This document shows, one piece after another, positions 11,219 through 20,284 of a DNA stretch of 64,000 nt. The notes under the pieces were generated by a model. That model ran no database searches, was not told the DNA's origin, and saw only the letters and a list, made by a program, of their open reading frames with translations. Both the position numbers and the translations under genes were made by a program. Each line of letters begins with the position of its first letter. The first letter of the stretch is position 1. Source of the DNA: Amanita rubescens (lineage: Eukaryota > Basidiomycota > Agaricomycetes > Agaricales > Amanitaceae). The DNA lies in the NCBI GenBank assembly GCA_015039365.1, contig WION01000127.1:62001-126000 (forward strand), in the 5' to 3' direction.

Positions 11219-13280
11219 TACATGGAGACCAGTAGCATTCATCTCAAAACCGTTAAATCCCGCTGAAAGAAATTACGAAGTGTATGATAAAGAGCTGTTG
11301 GCAGTCATGCATGCCCTATACGAATGGTCTCACTACTTGAAGGGAACGGAAGAACAGATTGAGATTCTAACCGATCACCAAAATCTCACTTATTTCCGAA
11401 AACCTCAAAACATCAATCAGAGACAAGCGCGATGGGTACTGGATCTACAGGAATACAACTTCGTCCTAAAACACAGACCCGGAAAAACCAATACCAAGGC
11501 CGACGCTTTATCTCGCAGAGCGGATCATGATAAGGGAGAAACGGATAACGAAGGAACGACATTGTTGAAAGAGGAATGCTTTATACGAGTATGGGAGGAA
11601 GGAGACGATCTACATAAAATGGAAAACGAGTTGAGAAAGATAAGCCAGAGGCAATGGGAAGAGAAGGTCAAGAAAGCAGTGGAGAATAAAGAAGATGGAT
11701 GGCGAGTAAGAGAAGGAGGATTGGTGACGTGGCAAGAAAGAGTGTATGTTCTGAAGGTCCAAAAACTGCGAGAACAATTCATCGCGGAACATCATCGTTG
11801 GGGACATTCGGGGGTAGATAAAACGATCGAACTGATGCTACGAAACTATTGGTGGCCAGGAATGAGAAAAGATGTAGAAGACTATGTACGCAGTTGCCGA
11901 ACCTGTCAGATGGTGAAACCGGACCAACAAAAGAAAGCGGCACCACTCCATCCCAACGAAGTACCCAGAGGACCATGGAGCATCATATCTGTGGATATGA
12001 TTGGACCGTTACCTGAATCCAAAGGGTTCAACGCAATACTTGTAGTAGTAGACCGGTTCACCAAGAAAGCGTACTTCATACCCACAAATATGACGCTGTC
12101 AAGTGAAGGAGTAGCAGTACTGTTTCGAGATCATGTTTTCAGAGAACACGGGATACCGGAGAAAGTAATTAGCGACAGAGGACCACAGTTCGTATCAAAA
12201 TTCATGAAGGAATTATACCATGTACTCCAGATCAAAGCCAACCCTTCAACGGTGTACCACCCTCAAACTGATGGACAGACCGAACGAGTAAATCAGGAAG
12301 TGAAAGAATTCCTAACAATGTTCGTGAATCATCAACAGGACGACTGGAGTGATTGGTTGGCAGTAGCCCAATTCTGTCATAACGATCGAGTACACTCGGC
12401 AATGGGATTCTCTCCCTTCTTCTTGAATAACGGACGAAATCCTAACAAAGGACTCGAATTGACGATAGAACGGAAGGTGCAGGCGGTAGATGAATGGGTT
12501 GATCGACTGGTGGAAGCATGCGATCAAGCACGACGGGGACTGAACAGAGCGGCGGAAAATATGTGAAAACAGTATGATAAAAAGAGACAACCAACACGGG
12601 ATTATCGAACGGGAGATAAAGTATATATTAGCGCCCAAAACCTCCCTTCATTACGAGTGACAAAGAAGTTGGAAGGGAAGTTTGTAGGGCCTTACGAGGT
12701 GATAGAGAAAGTGGGATTAGCAGCTTATCGGGTTAAGATACCGGCATCCTGGAAAATCTATAATGTCTTCAATGAAGTGTTATTGAAACCCCATACACCG
12801 GCCAAATTCCTGAAACAGAAGGCACAAGAAAGAGAATGGGATAGGAAGAAAGAAGAGGATCATACGAAAAGAGACGAGGAGTTTGAAGTAGAAGAAGTGA
12901 TCGATAGTAGACAGAGGATGCAGAAAGGAAGTCGGACGGGGAGATTGGAGTATTTAGTGAAATGGAGAGGATACCCAAATGAGGAGGCGACATGGGAACC
13001 GGCGGATAACCTCGAAAATGCCCATCGCAAGGTCCAGGTGTTTCACAAGAAGCCGAGCGCACCGCGACCGCTAGCGATGCCTGCCAAGTTTTTCCAGAGG
13101 TATCACAACTATACCGATCCGCCGGTCCACCGACAACTATTTGGATGGGAAGATGGAAAGTTTGATGAAGGGTATCTGAAGAACATGAATAAGAAGTGGG
13201 CCGAGTGGAAACATATGCGGAAGATGGCAGACGAGGATGATGATTCTCGGGACGAGAATCTTGAAGAGGGGGTGATGTAA
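11219..13280 (+). pseudogene. pol: Pol of gypsy-1, second part: RNase H end, integrase, chromodomain
   Basis: The frame resumes with the rest of RNase H (YDKELLAVMHALYEW). Integrase follows, with the HHCC finger (EHHRWGHSG about 11788, CRTCQ about 11896) and the DDE core: D in SVDMIGP (about 11990), D in SDRGPQF (about 12171), E in QTERVNQEV (about 12280). After an in-frame TGA at 12564-12566 the same frame continues to a C-terminal chromodomain (EYLVKWRGYPNEEATWEP, about 12945-13010), which in chromoviruses guides integration to marked chromatin. The stop TAA (13278-13280) falls inside the first five bases of the 3' LTR. The TGA could be a CGA-to-TGA change like others in the window. Confidence 0.92.
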
Positions 13281-13534
13281 CGGTTGAGATTTCATTTTCA
13301 TTTCATTTCATTTTCTTTGCTTTTAGTTACAAGAAGTTCCCACGCTTACCTAAGGATTCTGCGGAACGACGGCGTGGGAGTGACGAGTCCGAGTATATAT
13401 ACCTGAACACTGTTTATGTGTCCCTTAGTCTTATGATTGTTTCTGTCGTCCATAGACACAATCTTATTCTCATTTTCCATCCGCGTTTCTAGTCTTGAGT
13501 GTCCTAGTGGTTGTGTCGGGATCACCTCCTAACA
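13276..13534 (+). repeat. 3' LTR of gypsy-1
   Basis: A 259-bp copy of 4847-5105 with a few substitutions, preceded by the purine-rich GAAGAGGGGGTGA polypurine tract and followed by TSD ATGAT. Confidence 0.95.
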
Positions 13535-13667
13535 ATGATACAGAAACAGTGGCTGACAACTTGACATGTCAGGAAGAATGGGACATTCCACTCGATCTTG
13601 CCTGAGGATCCTCTGTTGAGACCCTCCCAATGTTTATCTTTGTTATATGTGATTGCAAATCAAAAAA

Positions 13668-14789
13668 AGCGCCACAGGGAGATCTTGTTTTGGTGGAGAT
13701 ACAGCTGCTCATCATGGCAGACAGTGAGCACACCAATTTCATATGTGACATGATTGGTACATACTATTTGTATTCTGACATGCCAAATACCTTCCTATAT
13801 CCCTAATGGGGACATACCAAAAAAAGCGCCACAGAAATAACCAGTATTGATGGAGATATTGTCATTTGTTGCTCCTCACTGTTGACAACAGTGAGCAAGA
13901 CATGTTGCATTCTGACAGAAACCACTCGCATTTTTTACATTCTAACATAGTGGATAGGTGCATATACATATAAGGAATATGTTCCAAAGAACGTGCCACA
14001 AAAACATTCAGTATTAAGGGAGATATTGTGATTTCTTTCTGCTCATCATGACCAACAGTGAGCAGATATGTCCCAAAATGGCAAGTCCGAAGTGCGCTAT
14101 TTCCATTTTTGGAAATGCGCCACTGGATCCTAAAGTGCACATTACATTATCAATTTCCTTTTTTAGAAATTTGACCCTGAAAAACAATTGGTGAATATCT
14201 CAATGAAATCATCACCAAATATTGTCATACAACCACATTTAGAAAGCCACTGACCAAGGCTACACAATTGAGATTATGTCATCATTTCCTTTTTAGGAAG
14301 TTTGACCCTGAAAATCAATCAGTGGATATCTCAATGAAATCAGCACCAAACACTGTCATACAACCACATTTAGAAAGCCACTGACCAAGGCTACACAATT
14401 GATTCACCCTGAAATTACATAAGCATTTCCTTTTTAGGAAGTTCGACCCTGAAAACAAGCGTGGGAATTTGGCCTTGCACTTGCTGCCACTATTACTTAT
14501 TCCAACTTGGTTACCTTATTTGGAATCTGGATATCTTACTAAATAAGGAAATTATCTACTTGTGATTGCATTCCCATGTCATAATATGTACAAACACTCT
14601 CCCCCTCCTTCCAGAAATGGCAATAGAGCCTAGGTGTGGGAAAATGGACTTAGAACCTCAAACAGGGTTAACATATTGAGCACAATATCCAATGCAGCCC
14701 ATTAGCTCAATATCTGCCTCTAACTAGGCCCGGACACTTGCGTGATGTCCAGCTCTAATTAGAATGTTTTGATGGGCTGATCAGGTGAG
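13668..14789 (-). repeat. Right arm of the large inverted repeat
   Basis: Reverse complement of 3614-4737, ending GGGCTGATCAGGTGAG at 14789. It abuts and truncates the gag-like gene that lies to its right. The flanks outside the two arms do not match each other, so the element boundary or a later rearrangement is unresolved. Confidence 0.8.
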
Positions 14790-17700
14790 ATTGTGATGCA
14801 TTTCTGCCTCTAGGGGCTCCTCCCCCACTAGCACGAGCGTTACTAGCCTTGAACTCATCAAGCTCTCAGCGTAGATCATCATTTTCACACTCGAGTGCTT
14901 TTAGGCGATCATAACAATCGTCTAGTTCGTCATTTAATTGACCAATTTTGTGTCGACCCTTGTCTAGGCCAGCTGAGTATGCTTCATCCTCCTTGTCATG
15001 TAGGTCCTCATCAAGAATCCTGTGCCAGTGCTCTCGTTGTTGACTAACGAACAAGGAGAGAGCGCCGCCCCATGTAAAGTCCGCAACATGGCGTGCAAAC
15101 TGGAAGCAGGGCTCGCAGTTGGTGAGATGCAGAGGGAGGTGTGTCCTTTCCTCAATCTCCCAGTTTGGGGCCAATTGAGAGAAGAGGGACATCACACTCA
15201 AGACGGCCGGATTGTTCACTTCCGAGGATGCAATTGAGCCCAAAGGCCCAGGATTAGAGATGGAGGGAGAACATCTGTGTGAGACGTCCTGCCTGCCCTC
15301 TCTGGGTTGGTAGTATTTGCGGGTTGTGTGCGGTAGTCCGGACATGGTGGTTGTCGACAAACTAATTTGGCATGAGAACATATGCGCCAGTTTTGGTAGA
15401 ATTTGTTGAAACTCTGACTTGGGGCTTTGATCAGGTGGCGGTGCATGCCCATCACTATGATGCGCGTTATCCTGGGCGCAGGTATTGCAGATAAGCTGAC
15501 GATGCAAGCATCGTCGTTTTCTTGCATTAGTTGCATCACATCTTGAGGGGTCTTCAACTCCCTCTATCTCGAGATGGTGGTCTATTGATCCCATCTCATC
15601 GACCACCATGAGAGGCTTCCAGAACACGTCCTCTGGGTAACCTATAAGTGCTTGATGGCCAGCGTCCACCATAGGCTGCACTCCTGGCAGTTTAAGGACT
15701 TCGGGAATCCTTAAGGGTTCTTTTTCCCCCATCAAATTGGGGGTAGTGCTGTTTTGCCCATCGCCAGTATCAAGCGAAGCGGCACGTGAAGACTCGGGTT
15801 CTCCAAGTCAATGTTTTTGCCACCGGTCGGGTGGCTTGAAAGAGACCTTAAAAGCCTCTTTCTTCTGGCTCTTAGAGAGCGCTGTGCTGGCTGCGTGTCT
15901 CACGCCTCCCCCTCCTTTATCCTCGCCAGCGACGATGTGCATTGCCACATTGAATCTGGTGATGTGGAAGTCATTTCCACCCTCGATTTCTTCCAAGTAT
16001 CTGCCCATTTCTGTGTGGGCATATAAGGGTTGAGCAGAGGCGCACCAATCTGAGAGTGTGGGGTCGCCGTCGTTGGAGCCATTCCTATCCTCGCTGTTTG
16101 ACTCGATGTCTTCATGCTCCGTGGCAAGGACAAGCTCCATGTCCTTATTGGAAGCTTCCAATGTCTCAGCTTCCTCATTCTCTCTGCCTTCATCATCATC
16201 GGCTTCAGCGTTGGCAGATCTTCCTAGTCTGCCATCCTTCTTGGGGCAGTCGGAACTGTAGTGTCCCCTTTGCCTGCAATTAAAGCATTCCAGCTGTTTA
16301 GGACCGGATGCAGAGGCATTCTTTGAAATGCCTCTTGAAATGGATCTATTCATATCCTTGGGTGAGCTAAGCGTGGGCTTGAGCGCTTGTGGCTTTGAAC
16401 CGGCGGGCGTATGGGCTGGGGACGACATTTTTATCCTATAACGTTTGTCCCTTGTTTTGTATAGGACAGTGTCTTCTATGAATATAGCCGCTGCTCCCAA
16501 CATGTCCAAGTCACTGCCCTTGGGATTATTTCTGCAAGTAATCACCTCATTTGAGATTTCGGGTTTCAGGGCATCCATGAAACACCTCTTCATGGCGTAA
16601 TCAGTGGGCGCTTCAACCATTTGCATGCTGAGATACTTGAGATCTCTTCTCAATTCCGCTACAGTACGGCTCCTCTGCTGTAGGGAATTGAACTTTAAGG
16701 CCGCGTCTCGAGAGGACGCGTCCTTAATGAAGTATCGCTTGAGGCCTATCATAGCCTCTTCGAAGGACCACTGCTCTCTTATGCCATAGTTAATGGTATG
16801 TTGGTACCATTTGAGAGCCTTGCCCTTCAGTATGCACCCAAGCGTCCTCAGTCGTAACTGGTCTGCTTCGGGCTTCATATACCCATGTAGGGCAAAGTAA
16901 TTGACGAGCTCCTTAGTGAAGGAGATGAACTCGTCTATTCCATCTCCCCCTTTGTATTCGGGAAGGGAAATCTTGAACGGGACTTTCCCATTTGAAGACG
17001 ACCCAAAGATGTCACAATGTGCAGCCATTGCGCTCTGGATTTCTTGACGGACGAGGCTGTCCGTCTTCTCGGAGGATTTCTCAGCAGTGTATTCCGGGCT
17101 GACTGTAGAAGAGGGGAGCTTTCCGACATTGCTGATCAAAAAACTCGGTCTAAATCTTCTGGCTGCACCCACCCATTTGGGTTGGTATGACGTAGAAGTG
17201 CTGCTATTGTCACTTCCTCCCTTATCAGACACAGCTATAGCCCTTACGGGTTCAGCTTCTTCAGGCTCGAGCCCTTGTTCAGGGTGAGTCTGAGCAATAT
17301 GAGCCTGGGGTTCAAATCGTGTTTCACGTTTGAACGGGAGAGTCAGCTCATGAATGAGAAATGAGGCTGGGTTCCTGGCGTTCAGCACAGCTAGCAATAG
17401 CAGCTTTGTGTTCTTGGTGATCCGCTCATTGTAACGGATTTCAGCTTTGTCTCTATCACGTCTGTATCTCTCAAAGTTCAAGAGACCCTTCGTGATACCA
17501 TGTAGGATCTCGTTGTGTTTTAACACAACTAGGACCTCTAATTCTTGAGGTCCCACTAGGGCCGCTAGCTTAGCGTCAATAGCGTCCAACATCAGCTCGT
17601 CTTGTGTTACTGGCAAGACGGAGTTGTGTTGCTGTCCTTGATCCGACCAGGCATCATCATACTCCTGTTCCTGGGAGTATGCTGGTTCTTTACCCTTGGC

Positions 17701-18015
17701 TTTGTGAGGCGGTGGGCAGTAGCGTAACGGTGTATATTCATCATTTCTGATGCAGCCTCGAGAGGTCATAGAAGCTCTTGAGGAACTTCTAGAGCAAGAG
17801 CTTTCTCTCTCAGCAAGACGAGCTAATGGCTTAGTGATGTCGAATCTGAGGATATTCATCATATCCTCTCGTTGGTTAATAAGACGGTTGTTCATCCCAT
17901 CTTGTTTATCTAGTATCTGTTTAAATAATGCCGTCATGGCAATCAACTCATGACTCATAGGTTCAGCCAGAGCCTCAGAAGCTTGACGGACTGTGTGAGA
18001 TGCTTGAGACGTCTC
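14790..18015 (-). pseudogene. Gag-like protein with CCHC knuckle, main part, inverted-repeat-packed
   Basis: On the minus strand the frame runs from the gypsy-2 junction (18015) to 15808-15810 (TGA). It then stays open in the same frame to 14866-14868 (TGA) and on to 14789, where the inverted-repeat arm cuts it. The central part (about 17000-16430) is a retrotransposon gag domain (FKISLPEYKGGDGIDEFI, LKGKALKWYQHTINYG, FNSLQQRSRTVAELRRDL). A zinc knuckle CFNCRQRGHYSSDC follows near 16290-16250, then an acidic tail. The downstream segment is Cys/His-rich (CLHRQLICNTC) and ends in a coiled-coil-like stretch (QLNDELDDCYDRLKALE). There is no pol, so this may be a domesticated or non-autonomous gag. 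The upstream part continues at 26472-27136; the two were one gene before gypsy-2 inserted. Confidence 0.75.
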
Positions 18016-18444
18016 TGTTACAAATGTACGTCATGGCATATCTTTTTTTATCTTATCATCTATGTCATTCCTCCTATGTCATTATTTGCATATGCGTTCC
18101 TTCCGGAACATTCATCGTTTATCATATGCCAATTACTTTTATCACATGTATGTCGTTTTCACATGTTAACCGTTTCATTATCACATGTAACCGTTTTCAT
18201 TATCACATGTGTATATACTTACCATATTTGCGTATGTACTTTGTACTATATAAATCACGCAAATATACGACTAGACCTCAGTCTAGTTTTAACAGTCAAA
18301 ATCTGTCTCGTTATCGTCTAAGTTCCCTTGAGGACTTATCCGATAACACTCTTATTCTTTGAACGTTCTTAAGTGCCGGAACTCCCTTGAGGAACCTACG
18401 GTACCTGATAGGCTTGACTTATCAGTGAACGAATAAACGTAACA
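18016..18444 (+). repeat. 5' LTR of gypsy-2
   Basis: A 429-bp LTR starting TGTTACAAATG and ending AAACGTAACA. U3 contains several TTATCACATG-type repeats between about 18100 and 18210, which may be upstream activating sites. The family recurs at 26038, 32352/38229, 48688/58420, 49522 and 58106. Confidence 0.95.
18247..18280 (+). promoter_or_regulatory. LTR promoter of gypsy-2: TATA box and inferred start
   Basis: TATATAAA lies at 18247-18254. The inferred transcript 5' end is A18280, where AGTCTAGTTTTA (18280-18291) begins, complementary to the PBS. The spacing is 33 nt, identical to gypsy-1. Confidence 0.65.
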
Positions 18445-18445
18445 A

Positions 18446-18457
18446 TAAAACTAGACT
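18446..18457 (+). other. Self-priming primer-binding site of gypsy-2
   Basis: TAAAACTAGACT, one base inside the LTR, is the exact reverse complement of 18280-18291 at the inferred RNA 5' end. This is the same arrangement as gypsy-1, consistent with Tf1/sushi-type self-priming. Confidence 0.7.
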
Positions 18458-18481
18458 CCTCTCCGAGCACGATAGCTTTAA

Positions 18482-19270
18482 CGCTCTCACCTCCCAACAT
18501 TCACCATTGCTCCACGACAATCTAAAAGTACCCCTCCGAATAACGCCAAACGAAACCCCCTTGACCATCTCTATTATCTCGACGAACATTCCATTCATTG
18601 GGATAAACGAGAAAACGGCTGGTGTTATACCGCTTCAGGAAAACCCGTACCAGGTCACCAGTTTTGGGTAAAACAAAAACTTGGAAGACCACCAAATCAA
18701 TCCTTCCCGTTCGAAGGAGGATTATATCTAAACGAACGCAAACTTGCCTTCCACGAAGAAAGTAAACGTTGGTACGCCACTGAATCGGAAACAGGAGAAG
18801 AACCGTACTTTATTAGAGACGAATACTTTGAAGGAGAACCCTTCATAGGAGGAAAAGAGGAGTTAACACGAACTGCGCTACAACGTTGGAAGAAAGCGAA
18901 CGAACCAGAAACTTTAATCACTAGCCAAGAAACTCCCGTTGTATCACCACACGTTCATTACAGAGAAAGCGCTGAACCGTCAGGAGAGTCCGATAAAGAA
19001 GACAATAAAGATTCCTTCTCTGAACAAGAGAAAGAAGAAGAATCCCAAGATAAACTTGAATACGCACCTGGAACCGAAGACGTTGTTATACCCACAGTAG
19101 AACAACGAGTTGAAGACGAAACCTCAGCTCAACTCATCGCTTCCTTATCCCTTGCAACCAAATCTAAACTCGAAGCTACACGACCCGCACCATCACCCCC
19201 TGTCGTATTTCCATACTTGTTTGCCCCACCAACCAACCCATTTCCTTCTAGAAAAGGAAAAGAACGAGAT
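18482..19270 (+). other. ATG-free open leader in the gag frame (putative non-AUG extension)
   Basis: From the TAA at 18479-18481 to the gag ATG at 19271, 263 codons are open in the gag frame. No ATG occurs in any frame between the inferred RNA start (18280) and 19271. The encoded peptide looks like real protein: an aromatic-rich first half (ENGWCYTASGKPVPGHQFW, FHEESKRWYATE) and an acidic second half (SDKEDNKDSFSEQEKEEE). The homologous stretch of gypsy-3 keeps the same residues apart from CpG-derived stops. I infer initiation at a near-cognate codon, for example ATT at 18506, giving a longer Gag. Alternatively it is simply a leader kept free of upstream AUGs. Confidence 0.6.
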
Positions 19271-20284
19271 ATGAGTGGATCAGGACCCCGGACCGAATCA
19301 AGGTCAGATCTACCAAAGATCAAACCTCCTAAACCGTTCGAAGGAGATCGAAAATATCTCAATCCGTTCATAGCGAAAGCCGAATTATTCATGAAAATGA
19401 ATAAAATGACGGATGCTCAAGATAAGATACAGTTCATTATGTATCATATTGATGGCAACGCTCAACAATGGCGCGATAACAAAATAACTGAATATGACGC
19501 CGAAACGACAAAATATGCCAACTATGATGCTTTTATTAAAGAACTGAAAGAAGATTGGGGACAAGTAGACGAAGCAGGACTAGCCATGCACAGATTACTC
19601 ACATGGAGAAAACTCCCAAAGCAATCAATTAATCAATATATTGCGCGCGTCGATCGAGACATCAATTTAGCCAAAATCACTGACGATACAACGAAATGTC
19701 ATCTCCTAGTTTTAGGATTACCAAACACCTTACGAGAAAAACTACGACTAGGAGGTGCCCCGACAACCTATAAATCATTACGAACTCGTATCCTTGACAT
19801 AGAAGTGGCGAACACCTTATTCTCCACTTTTGGCCAAGTAAAAGAGTTTGATGACAAAATGGAAGTCGACGAGGCTGTATTAGAATTAAACCGACAAGCA
19901 CGACAAATGCAGATTGCTGAAACCTCCATGGAATGGGTAAAAACCGCTGTATGCTATGGATGCGGAAAAACAGGACATTTAATCTCGGACTGCCCTAATC
20001 CCAAAAAGAAACGACAAAACCTTGGGAATTCACGAGGAAGGGCAGCCCCTAGAGGACAATTTCGAGGAAAACCACGCAGCCGAAATAATAACCGCAACAA
20101 AGGGAAAGGAAAAGGAAAAAGAATCAGAGCGCTGGATGCGGATGGCGATGAAGACGACAGTGGCTCGTCAAGTGAAGAATCCAACAGTGAAAACGACGAA
20201 GACCAGAGAATCGCCGTCATACGAGAAATGGCGAAAACATTACCACGAAGCGCCCGCCGAAAATTGAACAAAAAGGGTTTTTAG
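19271..20284 (+). CDS. gag: Gag of gypsy-2
   Basis: 337 residues from ATG 19271 (MSGSGPRTESR). The gag core follows (FIAKAELFMKMNKMTDAQDK, QWRDNKITEYDAE, LTWRKLPKQSINQYIARV), then a CCHC knuckle CYGCGKTGHLISDC near 19952. A basic Arg/Gly/Lys RNA-binding stretch comes next (RGRAAPRGQFRGKPRSR), then an acidic Ser-rich tail. The last sense codons GGT TTT lie on a -1 slippery heptamer directly before the TAG. The frame is intact here and open far upstream without an ATG. Confidence 0.93.
   Translation: MSGSGPRTESRSDLPKIKPPKPFEGDRKYLNPFIAKAELFMKMNKMTDAQDKIQFIMYHIDGNAQQWRDNKITEYDAETTKYANYDAFIKELKEDWGQVDEAGLAMHRLLTWRKLPKQSINQYIARVDRDINLAKITDDTTKCHLLVLGLPNTLREKLRLGGAPTTYKSLRTRILDIEVANTLFSTFGQVKEFDDKMEVDEAVLELNRQARQMQIAETSMEWVKTAVCYGCGKTGHLISDCPNPKKKRQNLGNSRGRAAPRGQFRGKPRSRNNNRNKGKGKGKRIRALDADGDEDDSGSSSEESNSENDEDQRIAVIREMAKTLPRSARRKLNKKGF
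20275..20281 (+). promoter_or_regulatory. Candidate -1 frameshift site next to the gag stop
   Basis: GGGTTTT in phase (AAG GGT TTT TAG). Shifting -1 reads GGG TTT TTA GAA and enters the pol frame, which begins with an acidic linker and the protease. The stop codon directly follows the heptamer. Gypsy-3 has GGGTTGT at this place, so the site is lost there. Confidence 0.65.

Larger units (their letters stand above)
4847..13534 (+). mobile_element. Ty3/gypsy chromovirus, gypsy-1, nearly complete
   Basis: The LTRs are 259 bp each (4847-5105, 13276-13534), start TG and end CA, and are flanked by the 5-bp duplication ATGAT (4842-4846, 13535-13539). Internal order is self-priming PBS, gag with two zinc knuckles, -1 frameshift site, then protease, reverse transcriptase, RNase H, integrase and chromodomain, which is the Ty3/gypsy chromovirus order. 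It is inactivated by the 2.4-kb insertion at 8821-11209 and an in-frame TGA at 12564-12566. The LTRs differ at only a few bases by eye, so the insertion is fairly young. Confidence 0.95.
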
